Below, in pieces: positions 27,194 to 35,298 of a stretch of DNA of 64,000 nucleotides. The notes under the pieces were generated by a model, which did not search any database, was not told the origin of the DNA, and worked only from the letters and a program-made list of their open reading frames with translations. The first letter of the stretch is position 1. Every line of letters starts with the position of its first letter. Made by a program: the position numbers and the translations under genes. The stretch is from NCBI GenBank assembly GCA_902770195.1, contig CACXSA010000001.1, forward strand, positions 62,001 to 126,000, given 5' to 3'. The DNA comes from an uncultured Prevotellaceae bacterium. Its GTDB lineage: Bacteria > Bacteroidota > Bacteroidia > Bacteroidales > Bacteroidaceae.

Positions 27194-28173
27194 TCTTCTT
27201 CAATGAGATAATCTACCTTCTGTATGTCGAGTGTGGCACGACTGATGCCATGTGGTACTACGTGCAGGTAGATGTTGCATTTGTCGGAATGCTCTTGCAT
27301 AATCTCACGATAGTCTGCCACGACGGAGAAGTCTTCTGGCTGTAGCGAGCGAATGCGGTTGGCACCAGCCACAAAGTGTATCTTCACTTTGGCAGGGAAC
27401 GTGCGGAGCACCTTACCTGCAGGGATGTTGACACATTGAATGGGTACGCCATCAATGGTTTCTTCCGTAAGCACATCGGTATAGAAAGCTATGTTGATAC
27501 GCTCTGGTACTACTTTGACGTCGTTCGTGTGAGATAACTTGCAATCGACAATGAGGGAATCGCGGAAATTTACGTAGTTAAGCGGTTCTGTGTAGATGGC
27601 TTGGATACTGTCAAGCTTCTGCCTGGAGGCATAGACGTCAATGCTGTCGGGATGATAAACAACCTGGGAGATGAAGTAGAGCTGGTCGGGTATGATGCGT
27701 CCTGCCCATCTGACGGGAACACGCTTGTATTCACCGTTGTTATAGAAAAACTCTATTCGTTCAGGTTTGACGGATATGATTTTCGAGGATGAGTTCAGTC
27801 GCTGCTCGGTGAGTCGCTTGGTTTCGCTGGTAGAAACTACTCCACGACCATTCCCCTTGTCATAGTTTCGGAAGTTTATATTGACCTTCCCTAAATGTTG
27901 GGTGTCAAGCAGATAGGATAGGATAGTCCATCCCAAGTCCCTGACGACAACACGGATGGTGTCATTCGACGAGGACGTCAGCACCACATTCTTGGGAATA
28001 TTGTTTACACGGACGGGTATCTTTATCTCCTTCTCGTATGTGTCGTTAAGGGTCATGATGAGCCAAAAGATACTTGAGAGGAAAACGAAAAATAGGAAAA
28101 TCATGAATTGCTTGTTCAAATTGCTGAACAAGAATTTCCTGACTCTCCTAAATGGTTTCTTCGCACCTGTCAT
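27190..28173 (-). CDS. YbbR-like (CdaR-type) membrane-anchored protein
   Basis: 327-residue protein with one N-terminal membrane helix (FMIFLFFVFLSSIFWLIMTL, about residues 24-43), then periplasmic YbbR-like repeats (KEIKIPVRVNNIPKNVVL, VPVRWAGRI, VDCKLSHTNDVKVVPERINI). In Firmicutes the homologue CdaR regulates the diadenylate cyclase, but no cyclase gene is in the window, so the role here is open. The ATG at 28173 (MTGAKKPFRR) is chosen; a GTG at 28191 lies inside the heptad array and would add MKSEEY. It overlaps coaE by 4 bp and follows yajC by 27 bp, almost all of it repeat. Confidence 0.87.
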   Translation of the reverse strand: MTGAKKPFRRVRKFLFSNLNKQFMIFLFFVFLSSIFWLIMTLNDTYEKEIKIPVRVNNIPKNVVLTSSSNDTIRVVVRDLGWTILSYLLDTQHLGKVNINFRNYDKGNGRGVVSTSETKRLTEQRLNSSSKIISVKPERIEFFYNNGEYKRVPVRWAGRIIPDQLYFISQVVYHPDSIDVYASRQKLDSIQAIYTEPLNYVNFRDSLIVDCKLSHTNDVKVVPERINIAFYTDVLTEETIDGVPIQCVNIPAGKVLRTFPAKVKIHFVAGANRIRSLQPEDFSVVADYREIMQEHSDKCNIYLHVVPHGISRATLDIQKVDYLIEEE

Positions 28174-28177
28174 GTAT

Positions 28178-28198
28178 TCTTCACTCTTCACTTTTCAC
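28178..28198 (-). repeat. Heptanucleotide array, GTGAANA family, between yajC and ybbR
   Basis: Read on the minus strand: GTGAAAA, GTGAAGA, GTGAAGA. It fills most of the 27-bp space between the yajC stop (28201) and the ybbR start (28173). Confidence 0.65.
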
Positions 28199-28200
28199 TC

Positions 28201-28527
28201 TTACTTCCCCTGCATGGGGGTGCTGGCTGTGTCTTTGAAAACGTAGCCTTTGTCCACCTTGATAACTACACCGTCGGCAATTTTTACTTCGATGATGCCA
28301 TTGGCCAGGTCAATCTTCTTAACGGTGCCATAAATACCACCGCCAGTAATTACCTGTGTGCCCTCAGCCAGTGAGTTTTGGAAATTCTGGATTTCCTTTT
28401 GGCGCTTCTGTTGTGGGCGAATCATAAAGAAATACATGATGGCAAAGATGGCTACCATCATAATCAAGAAACTAGTCATGCTGCCACCGCCTTGTGCGGC
28501 TTGTGCAGCGAGGAAAATCTGTGTCAT
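28201..28527 (-). CDS. yajC: Preprotein translocase subunit YajC
   Basis: 108-residue inner-membrane protein associated with the SecDF translocon. A single hydrophobic helix (FLIMMVAIFAIMYFFMI, about residues 20-36) is followed directly by the family signature RPQQKRQKE and a small cytoplasmic beta-domain (GTQVITGGGIYGTVKKID). Length is normal. It lies 37 bp downstream of nusB and upstream of ybbR and coaE, the common Bacteroidales order. Confidence 0.95.
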   Translation of the reverse strand: MTQIFLAAQAAQGGGSMTSFLIMMVAIFAIMYFFMIRPQQKRQKEIQNFQNSLAEGTQVITGGGIYGTVKKIDLANGIIEVKIADGVVIKVDKGYVFKDTASTPMQGK

Positions 28528-28564
28528 GTTTTTGTTGTTATTTATTGTTTGTTATCAATCGTTG

Positions 28565-29500
28565 TTATTTGTTCTCAATATGTTTCAGGAGTTTGCCAGT
28601 AGCACTGAGATGTCGGGCAATAGCATCAAGCATACCATTGATGTATCCTGCACTGCGTGGCGTGGAATAAAGTTTGGCAATCTCTACATACTCGTTGATG
28701 CTGACATTGATGGGGATGCTGGGGAAGGTCAGAATTTCAGCGATAGCAATCTGCATGATGACAATGTCCATGTAAGCCAGACGTGAAAAATCCCAGTTGC
28801 GTGAAGTCTCACTCATATAGTGTTGGTATTCCTCAGCATTCATAATAGCAGCACGGAACAATTTGCGGGCATACTCCTTATCTTCCATGTTGTCATATTC
28901 TGGCAGCAGCTCCTGATTGGAGAGGTTCTTCTCTTCAAAGCGCTTGATGGTTTTCAGGACAAAGGTGTCAACGACATCCTTGTCGTCATTCCAATAGAGA
29001 CTTTTCTCCTCCAACAGGGCATCAAGGCTTTCGTTGTTCTGTATCAGGGTGCGATATAATTTGCGCCAGAGCTCGCGGTCTGCCTCATAGCTGTCCTCCT
29101 TGGAATCCATATATTCTTTGTATATCTCGCTTTCCGCAATCTGTAGGTACATCTTCTTGACAAATTCCGGCTCATCGTTCCATGTGGTCTTCTGGCTTTC
29201 CATAAATTCGTTCAGCATCTTATTGCCTTCCAACTGCATGGCAAAACGGTTGTATGCGAACTTCTGCGAAGGCATTGCTGTACCTTCACGCTTGGCTCGC
29301 GACTGAGCAACCTCCAAATGTCTGCGTGATTCTTGAGTGATTCCTACAATTAATGCTAAAAGATAATTGTATAGGTCATAGGCTTTTGATAGGCTGAATA
29401 GCAGCTCTTTCTCAGCTGATTCTATGTTCTTGCTTCCATTTTGATAGTACGCGTAGGTTAACTGTACGATCTTTGTTCTGATGAGTTCTCGATTAATCAT
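28565..29500 (-). CDS. nusB: Transcription antitermination factor NusB, long Bacteroidota form
   Basis: 311-residue protein. It begins MINRELIRTKIVQLTYAYYQ and the second half holds the helical NusB fold (LFRAAIMNAEEY, RNWDFSRLAYMDIVIMQIAI, FPSIPINVSINEYVEIAKLY, AGYINGMLDAIARHL). NusB with S10 binds boxA RNA in rRNA operons to prevent early termination. The enterobacterial protein is about 140 residues; the long helical insertion is usual for Bacteroidota. It has its own promoter 42 bp upstream and leads the nusB-yajC-ybbR-coaE cluster. Confidence 0.94.
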   Translation of the reverse strand: MINRELIRTKIVQLTYAYYQNGSKNIESAEKELLFSLSKAYDLYNYLLALIVGITQESRRHLEVAQSRAKREGTAMPSQKFAYNRFAMQLEGNKMLNEFMESQKTTWNDEPEFVKKMYLQIAESEIYKEYMDSKEDSYEADRELWRKLYRTLIQNNESLDALLEEKSLYWNDDKDVVDTFVLKTIKRFEEKNLSNQELLPEYDNMEDKEYARKLFRAAIMNAEEYQHYMSETSRNWDFSRLAYMDIVIMQIAIAEILTFPSIPINVSINEYVEIAKLYSTPRSAGYINGMLDAIARHLSATGKLLKHIENK

Positions 29501-29541
29501 AATTTCTTTCTAAAATAGCTATTTGATACTCTTATCAGGTG

Positions 29542-29549
29542 CAAAGGTA
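29542..29549 (-). promoter_or_regulatory. Bacteroidota -7 element for nusB
   Basis: TACCTTTG on the minus strand, 42 bp upstream of nusB. The region where -33 should be is occupied by the heptad array at 29559-29586. Confidence 0.55.
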
Positions 29550-29558
29550 CGAAATAAA

Positions 29559-29586
29559 GTGAAAAGTGAAGAGTGAAAAGTGAAAA
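29559..29586 (+). repeat. Heptanucleotide array, GTGAANA family, upstream of nusB
   Basis: Four consecutive units (GTGAAAA, GTGAAGA, GTGAAAA, GTGAAAA) begin 9 bp upstream of the nusB -7 element. They cover the expected -33 position. Confidence 0.7.
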
Positions 29587-29638
29587 AATTGCTGCCGCAC
29601 CTATTTTTTTGATGTTTTTTCGAGCGGAAGTATGAAAA

Positions 29639-29665
29639 AAAGACACTCCATGACGGGGTGTCTTT
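29639..29665 (-). terminator. Intrinsic terminator of the GH3 lipoprotein gene
   Basis: An 11-bp stem (AAAGACACTCC with GGGGTGTCTTT, one G-U pair), followed on the minus strand by a run of T. It lies 44 bp after the GH3 stop. The opposite flank is also T-rich, so it may work both ways. The rest of 29501-29708 contains only the nusB promoter and the heptad array. Confidence 0.75.
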
Positions 29666-29708
29666 GCTCTTTTTCTATAATTGATGCCTGGTTTCGCTGC
29701 TTATGTCG

Positions 29709-30875
29709 TTAGCGATTCATGGCTAGTCTGAGTGTCAGGATGCGACGCACACTCTGGTTGATGCGCTCTTCGCTGATGGTGCCATTGTTCACAGCGGCAA
29801 CGACGGCATCGAATGCCTCAACAAAGTCGCGAGGTCCCAGCACGATATCTACACCTGCCTGGATGCTGCCCACAGCCGCCTCGCCACTGGTATAGTGCTG
29901 GGTGATAGCGCCCATCTCCATGCCGTCGGTAATGATGATATTCTTATAGCCTAACTCTCCACGCAGCTTGTCTTGCAGGACGATAGGTGACATCGTGGAG
30001 GGAATGGTAGAACCTGTAACATTAGGTACGGCGATGTGTGCAGTCATGATAAGTTGGCAACCCCACTGTATGCCTGCCTGGAAGGTCACCATCTCACAGT
30101 TCTTCATCTCTTCCCAGGTCTTCAGCGACTGTACATAACCCGTGTGGGTGTCGGCAGTCGTATCTCCATGACCCGGGAAATGCTTGATGCAGCCTGTGAT
30201 ACCCGCATCCTTCAGTCCCTGCAGGTAGTTTGTCACCATCGGAGCTGCCACCTCAGGCTTGTCGCTGAAGGCACGGGGACCGATGATGATGTTGTCCGGA
30301 TTGGTATTCACGTCAGCCACAGGGGCAAAGTCGATGTCGAAGTCGTATTTCTTCAGGTAGGTACCAATGGTGTTGCCGCATTCGTAGGCATTCTTTGGGT
30401 CGCCCGTTTCACCGATAGACGCCATCGATGCGTATTTCTTGACGTGGAAGTTCGGGTTGTTGGCGATGCGTGACACCCTGCCACCTTCCTCGTCAATGCA
30501 GAGCAGTGGATTTCCGTTCAGCGACCGAATCTGCGGGATGATGGTGCCCAACTGTGCTTCGTCCTCGATGTTCCATGCATACAAGATGATGCCGCCCACG
30601 GGGTATTCCTTGTTGACATTCCTCATGTTCATGGTAATCTCCTGGTTCTTGAGGGCCGCCAAGTCGTCGTAGGTAGTCCATTCTATTGAGGGGTCAAGCG
30701 ACTCAATGCGGATGTAGAACATCTGTCCTATTTTCTCGCGCAGCGTCATCTTCTGCAGCAGTGCTTCTACCTCATCGGTGGGCGGTACGACAGGTGCGTC
30801 GTTGTTAGAACAGGATGTCAATAAAAGACCGTAGGTCATGATGACGGTCAGCATCCATAGTATTCTCTGTTTCAT
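29709..30875 (-). CDS. GH3 lipoprotein, NagZ-like beta-N-acetylhexosaminidase
   Basis: 388-residue single-domain GH3 protein with lipobox LTSC (Cys22). It has the NagZ-type signature KHFPGHGDTTADTH at residues 231-244, in which the His-Asp dyad (H236-G-D238 and D242-T-H244) supplies the acid/base. The nucleophile is Asp317 in ITDGMEMGAI. LLCIDEEGGRVSRI (about 130) binds the sugar. NagZ enzymes release GlcNAc during peptidoglycan recycling and are normally soluble; here a lipid anchor suggests periplasmic work on wall fragments or on imported GlcNAc glycans. Single transcription unit with its own terminator. Confidence 0.88.
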   Translation of the reverse strand: MKQRILWMLTVIMTYGLLLTSCSNNDAPVVPPTDEVEALLQKMTLREKIGQMFYIRIESLDPSIEWTTYDDLAALKNQEITMNMRNVNKEYPVGGIILYAWNIEDEAQLGTIIPQIRSLNGNPLLCIDEEGGRVSRIANNPNFHVKKYASMASIGETGDPKNAYECGNTIGTYLKKYDFDIDFAPVADVNTNPDNIIIGPRAFSDKPEVAAPMVTNYLQGLKDAGITGCIKHFPGHGDTTADTHTGYVQSLKTWEEMKNCEMVTFQAGIQWGCQLIMTAHIAVPNVTGSTIPSTMSPIVLQDKLRGELGYKNIIITDGMEMGAITQHYTSGEAAVGSIQAGVDIVLGPRDFVEAFDAVVAAVNNGTISEERINQSVRRILTLRLAMNR

Positions 30876-30923
30876 TGTTGGGATTTTGTTATTTATTTGA
30901 TGATTCTTGATAATCCGTTTTGG

Positions 30924-33209
30924 TTATAATCGAATGAGTGTAGAGCCTAATCGCCCTATCTGTACGGCATAGACACCGGGCTGCAGACCGTCGAGACTGA
31001 TGCTGCCGCCTGTCACCAGCGACTGGCGTACGATGGTTCCCGACAGGTTGTAGAGTGTGACTGCCGTTCCTTCCTCAGCGCCCTCGGCATAGAGTCGGCC
31101 GTCGGCAATGCGGAAGGTCATGCCCTGCGGCTGATGCTGACTCAGTTCGCTGATGGCTGTTGGCAATCCCAGCACCTTGAGCAGTCCCTTGTAGGCATTC
31201 AGCTTGCCATAGCCGGCACGGATGCCTGCTTTCTGGGTAAACTCGTCGGTATCGGTGCTCTCCTTGATAATTTCCTTCACCTTGTCAATGGTCAGCGTGA
31301 TGCCCTTGTCGTGGGCAGCCTGCAGCCACAGGGCAATGATGCCTGCCGCAATGGGCGTTGCCATCGAAGTGCCGTCGGATTTCACCCATCTGTAGCTTCG
31401 TGGGGTGGTCTGACCTTTGAATTGATTCGAGAAATCCTGTTTGGCAATGACATCGTTGAATTCATCGTCCACAAACGAGTTGCTGGCACTATAGACACAG
31501 TTACCGGGTGTTACGACGAAGGGATGCTGGTGACCGGCATAATCAATGCCATAGCTGGTGTATTTGGAGATGTCGCCTACCGTTTCCTTTTTATCAGGTT
31601 CTGGTTTTTCACCGGGTTTGTCAACGACCAGATTGTTGGCCGTCCATGAACCCACACTGATAGGTACACCAGTGGTGCAGAGGTCGCCTACGCTGACATC
31701 GGCAGAACCCTTGTCAAATCCTTCGACATTCTCAAACTCGCCGCCGCCGCTATTGGAGTTAATCCATGCGCGTTGCTCGATGCTCTCGTTAGCCGTAATC
31801 TCAATGCCTAATCTGATGTCGCTGCTGATTATTGTTCCAATCGACTGAATGGTTGTTGAGGTCAGATGGCGAGTGCCTCCCTTCGGATCCTGTGTCTCGC
31901 CGATACCGTTTTTAACAGCCAGCGCACCGCCCGAATTGTAATAACGGCTTTTGCCATCACCGTCTTTCATCAGTTTCAGCAAGTCCTTGCTCAGCTCGTC
32001 CTTCTCAGCATCCTCCCCGTCTTTGGATATGGCCGCATTTGAACTGATGCCGTTCACAAGATCATACGTATTCGTGGTGGCTACCTCCGTCTTCTTCGCT
32101 ATGTCGTAGAGGAAGATTCTAATCTTGGCAGGCTTGTCTGTCTGCAGGTAGTTGATGACAGTGTATTCGTTGCTCCTGGAAAACAACACCTTGAGGGGAT
32201 GGTTGGCATCTATCGTTTTATGGACGTGACAATTATCGCCTCCTTCGTTGCCAGTGGCGATGGTCATGATGTTGCCTCTGTCGCAGAAATATTTATAGGC
32301 CAGCGATTCTGCACTGGTACCGTCGTGGGGCCCTACTGCAGTATTCATACTCATCGTCACCAACAGGGGCTTGCCAGCCTTCTTGGCATAGTCTTCCATG
32401 TAGTTCATCGCATTGATAACGTTGAGCACCTCCGGGTCAGTAGTGCCTCCTTCGTATTTCTTATTTTGTTGTTCGTCGGCGTATGTTTCGCTCAGTATGA
32501 GTTCGGCCTTAGGTGCTATACCTGCCAGATGGCCGCCTGCTGTACCCTTCACGCTGGCAACCGGACTGGCGGCTGCGCATCCGGCTACGTGTGTACCATG
32601 AAAAGTGCTGGTCTGCTTTAGCTGCAGAGTGTCGAGTATCATGTCGGGGGTGTCGAAGAGTGTGCCTTCCAGTTCCTTGCCGTTAACTACCGCCTTCTTG
32701 CCCTTTCCCTCAGTATAGGTCATACCAGGCATGAAGGCTGCCTTGATGCGCAGATTGCCTTTGTCGTCTTTGAAAACGGGATGGGTGAAATCGAAACCGG
32801 AGTCTATGACGCCTATGATGACACCCTGCACCTCGTCGGTGTGTGTGGCCTGTCGCGACTTATCGAGTTTCAGCAGGGGCTTCGAGCCTATCGCAATATT
32901 CGTCACCCCCTCCAGCCGGGCTATTTCCGGCAACTGTTCGGCTGTGGCAGCCACCATCAGCATCCAACCCATGGCAGCCTTAACCTCTGCACCTAATCCG
33001 GCTATCTGGCCGCTCACCTCGTCGAGGTTGGCATCGGGTTGAACCCTCACCATGAAAAGTCCGTGTTTCTGTTCTTCTGCCGCAGCACGCCTCGTCTTAG
33101 CCTGTTGCACGTAGGAGCTTACCATCGGAGCCAGTTTGTTTTGTGCCATCATACTGCCACCGCCCATCAGCAGCAAAGTCAGCAAACACTTCATCGTTCT
33201 TTTCATCAT
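30924..33209 (-). CDS. Secreted subtilisin-like serine protease (S8) with T9SS sorting tail
   Basis: 761-residue secreted protease. Signal peptide ends at about residue 22; an N-terminal propeptide-like domain precedes the catalytic core. The triad is clear: Asp136 (IIGVIDSGFDFTHP), His204 (TFHGTHVAGCAA) and Ser615 (SDGTSMATPIAAG). A large insertion, about 400 residues between His and Ser, resembles that of other Bacteroidota subtilases. The last about 75 residues (GMTFRIADGRLYAEG, VTLYNLSGTIVRQSL, LQPGVYAVQIG, TLIRL) form a type A T9SS sorting domain, so export to the cell surface or medium is expected. Substrate unknown. It is in a housekeeping block, not obviously part of the pectin set. 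Confidence 0.92.
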   Translation of the reverse strand: MMKRTMKCLLTLLLMGGGSMMAQNKLAPMVSSYVQQAKTRRAAAEEQKHGLFMVRVQPDANLDEVSGQIAGLGAEVKAAMGWMLMVAATAEQLPEIARLEGVTNIAIGSKPLLKLDKSRQATHTDEVQGVIIGVIDSGFDFTHPVFKDDKGNLRIKAAFMPGMTYTEGKGKKAVVNGKELEGTLFDTPDMILDTLQLKQTSTFHGTHVAGCAAASPVASVKGTAGGHLAGIAPKAELILSETYADEQQNKKYEGGTTDPEVLNVINAMNYMEDYAKKAGKPLLVTMSMNTAVGPHDGTSAESLAYKYFCDRGNIMTIATGNEGGDNCHVHKTIDANHPLKVLFSRSNEYTVINYLQTDKPAKIRIFLYDIAKKTEVATTNTYDLVNGISSNAAISKDGEDAEKDELSKDLLKLMKDGDGKSRYYNSGGALAVKNGIGETQDPKGGTRHLTSTTIQSIGTIISSDIRLGIEITANESIEQRAWINSNSGGGEFENVEGFDKGSADVSVGDLCTTGVPISVGSWTANNLVVDKPGEKPEPDKKETVGDISKYTSYGIDYAGHQHPFVVTPGNCVYSASNSFVDDEFNDVIAKQDFSNQFKGQTTPRSYRWVKSDGTSMATPIAAGIIALWLQAAHDKGITLTIDKVKEIIKESTDTDEFTQKAGIRAGYGKLNAYKGLLKVLGLPTAISELSQHQPQGMTFRIADGRLYAEGAEEGTAVTLYNLSGTIVRQSLVTGGSISLDGLQPGVYAVQIGRLGSTLIRL

Positions 33210-33258
33210 TTAGATTGTTTTAGATATCAGAAAATCATATTTGTTCATATTTTGGAGA

Positions 33259-33266
33259 CAAAGGTA
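33259..33266 (-). promoter_or_regulatory. Bacteroidota -7 element for the S8 protease gene
   Basis: TACCTTTG on the minus strand, 50 bp upstream of the protease start; no TTTG at -33. The remaining sequence up to the rplY promoter is AT-rich and shows no gene. Confidence 0.5.
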
Positions 33267-33415
33267 AAAGAAAAATTTAATAACCCGTAAACGTTTTGCT
33301 AAAAAAATGTTAACCACGAGCTATTTATGCTTTTGCATTCAGTGCCATGATGTGAAAAACATATACCCCACAAAACACCGAATTATTAACACGCACGAAG
33401 AAAAAAGGGAAAAAC

Positions 33416-33447
33416 TTTGGCTATTCGAAAAAAAAAGTGTACCTTTG
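33416..33447 (+). promoter_or_regulatory. Complete Bacteroidota promoter for rplY
   Basis: TTTG at 33416-33419, a 20-bp spacer and TACCTTTG at 33440-33447 on the plus strand. The predicted leader of about 100 nt before rplY (33556) contains no ORF or motif I recognise. Confidence 0.75.
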
Positions 33448-33555
33448 CACCCGCTTTTGGCTTTCCCTCCTGTGGAACGCCGGGCTAAACCTTCGCATCG
33501 TGTGATGGTGGATTAAGCTTTAACACTTAATTTTAGAGTAACACATTTATTAATT

Positions 33556-34155
33556 ATGAAAGAGATTAACGTAAATGGTCAGAAGCGCACCGACGTAGGC
33601 AAGAAGGCCTCAAAGCAGCTTCGCAAGGAGGGAATGGTTCCCTGCAATTTGTATGGTGAGAAGAAGGGCGAGAACGGTCTGCCCGAGGCGTTTGCCTTCA
33701 CAGCATCTATGGCTGAACTCCGCAAGGCTGTTTATTCACCTCATGTATATGTAGTAAACCTGAATATCGACGGTACTGCTCACAAGGCTATCATTAAGGA
33801 ACTTCAGTTCCATCCCACAACAGATGCCCTGATGCACGCAGACTTCTTTGAGATCAACGAGACCAAGGCTATCACTGTTGGTATTCCTGTAAACCTGACT
33901 GGTCACGCACAGGGTGTTCGTGATGGTGGTCGTCTGAGCCTTTCTATCCGTAAGATTAACGTTACAGCTCCTTACAAGCAGATTCCTGAGAAGCTGGATA
34001 TCGATGTTACTGAGTTGCAGCTGGGCAAGGCTATCAAGGTTGGCTCACTGAGCTTCGAGGGTCTGGAGATTGCTACTCCTAAGGAGGTTATCGTATGCTC
34101 CGTTAAGGCTACTCGTGCTTCTCGTTCTGCTGCTGCTGAGGCCGCTGCAGAGTAA
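33556..34155 (+). CDS. rplY: Ribosomal protein bL25, long CTC-type
   Basis: 199-residue L25. The N-terminal 5S rRNA-binding domain (NVNGQKRTDVGKKASKQLRK, VPCNLYGEK, TDALMHADFFEI, residues 3-95) is followed by a C-terminal CTC/TL5 domain (GHAQGVRDGGRLSLSIRKIN, about 110-185) and an Ala-rich end. It is the first gene of a run leading to pth and the S4 gene, a pairing found in many bacteria. The stop codon touches a heptad array. Confidence 0.95.
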   Translation: MKEINVNGQKRTDVGKKASKQLRKEGMVPCNLYGEKKGENGLPEAFAFTASMAELRKAVYSPHVYVVNLNIDGTAHKAIIKELQFHPTTDALMHADFFEINETKAITVGIPVNLTGHAQGVRDGGRLSLSIRKINVTAPYKQIPEKLDIDVTELQLGKAIKVGSLSFEGLEIATPKEVIVCSVKATRASRSAAAEAAAE

Positions 34156-34244
34156 GTGAAAAGTGAATAGTGAAAAGTGAAAAATTTCCTTCCGGACAGC
34201 AATGGCGGTAGCAAATTGATCACTTATCACTTTTACCTATTACC
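34156..34244. repeat. Two opposed heptanucleotide arrays between rplY and pth
   Basis: Array 1 (34156-34183): GTGAAAA, GTGAATA, GTGAAAA, GTGAAAA, starting at the base after the rplY stop. Array 2 (34217-34244): TGATCAC, TTATCAC, TTTTACC, TATTACC, the related motif in reverse orientation, ending 8 bp before the pth ATG. The 33 bp between them show no repeat. The opposed orientation could allow a long imperfect hairpin in the rplY-pth mRNA. Confidence 0.7.
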
Positions 34245-34252
34245 TTAAAGGA

Positions 34253-34858
34253 ATGGACAAGTATTTGATTGTTGGTTTGGGCAATCCAGGCGACGAGTAC
34301 GCCGAAACCCGCCACAACACTGGATTTATGGTATTGGACGCTTTTGCTAAGGCGTCCAATATCGTTTTTGCTGACAAACGCTATGGCTTTCTGGCCGAAA
34401 CAAGCCTGAAAGGTAGGAAGGTGTTTCTGCTAAAACCCACCACCTTTATGAACCTCAGTGGTAATGCTGTGCGTTATTGGCTGAACCAGGAGAACATTGA
34501 CCAAAGCAGGCTATTGGTTGTCAGCGACGATGTGGCACTCCCCTTGGGTGCCTTTCGCCTGAAAGGCAATGGCAGTAACGGAGGTCACAATGGGTTGGGA
34601 CATATTCAGCAGCTCATCGGACAGAACTATGCCCGTCTGCGTATGGGTATAGGTAATGATTACCCTGTAGGAATGCAGATTGATCATGTGCTGGGCCGTT
34701 TCTCGTCAGAGGAGCGTGAACACCTGCAGCCCAGCATAGATGTAGCTGTTGACATTGTCAAGAGTTTTGTGTTGGCAGGTATTGATATAACGATGAACCA
34801 GTATAATAAGTTGGGAAAGACACCTGTATGGCAGAAACAAACGAAGCAAGAGTTCTAA
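34253..34858 (+). CDS. pth: Peptidyl-tRNA hydrolase (Pth)
   Basis: 201-residue enzyme that frees tRNA from prematurely released peptidyl-tRNA. Signatures: [20 protein letters not shown] with catalytic His near residue 23, [41 protein letters not shown] and RLRMGIGND. Length is normal. AAAGGA immediately precedes the ATG. The 3' end overlaps the S4-domain gene by 31 bp. It lies downstream of rplY across the double heptad array. Confidence 0.95.
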   Translation: MDKYLIVGLGNPGDEYAETRHNTGFMVLDAFAKASNIVFADKRYGFLAETSLKGRKVFLLKPTTFMNLSGNAVRYWLNQENIDQSRLLVVSDDVALPLGAFRLKGNGSNGGHNGLGHIQQLIGQNYARLRMGIGNDYPVGMQIDHVLGRFSSEEREHLQPSIDVAVDIVKSFVLAGIDITMNQYNKLGKTPVWQKQTKQEF

Positions 34859-35298
34859 GACCTGAAAGTCTAAGTGTGGCACGCATTGATAAATGGCTAT
34901 GGGCAGCACGCATTTTCAAGACGCGTTCTATTGCTGCTGATGCCATAAAGAATGGTCGCGTGACGATTCAAGGCATGAATGTGAAACCTAGTCGTATGGT
35001 GAAGGTGGGCGAAGTGGTAAGCGTGCGCAAGCCTCCCGTGACGTATTCTTTTAAGATATTGAAAACCATAGAGCAAAGGGTGGGGGCGAAGCTATTGCCA
35101 GAAATCTACGAGAATGTAACTCCTCCAGATCAGTATGAATTGCTGGAGATGAATCGAATCAGCGGTTTCATAGACCGACAGCGTGGTACGGGGCGTCCTA
35201 CGAAGAAAGACCGTCGTGCGTTGGACGAGTTTGTAGGTCCATCGCTGGAAGGTTACGATGATTTTGACTTTGATTTTGATGACGACGATGATAATTAG
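34828..35298 (+). CDS. S4-domain RNA-binding protein, Hsp15-like
   Basis: 156-residue protein with a single S4 RNA-binding domain: [41 protein letters not shown] (about residues 19-75). This matches the Hsp15/HslR family, which binds free 50S subunits carrying nascent chains. The C-terminus contains a [16 protein letters not shown] segment and ends in a very acidic Asp/Phe tail. It overlaps pth by 31 bp and the antiporter gene by up to 41 bp, so the three are probably one transcript. Confidence 0.88.
   Translation: MAETNEARVLRPESLSVARIDKWLWAARIFKTRSIAADAIKNGRVTIQGMNVKPSRMVKVGEVVSVRKPPVTYSFKILKTIEQRVGAKLLPEIYENVTPPDQYELLEMNRISGFIDRQRGTGRPTKKDRRALDEFVGPSLEGYDDFDFDFDDDDDN

Noticed and set aside
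33448..33555. Possible riboswitch or autoregulatory leader of rplY
   Set aside because: The leader is about 100 nt, but I could not find a convincing conserved structure or known motif.
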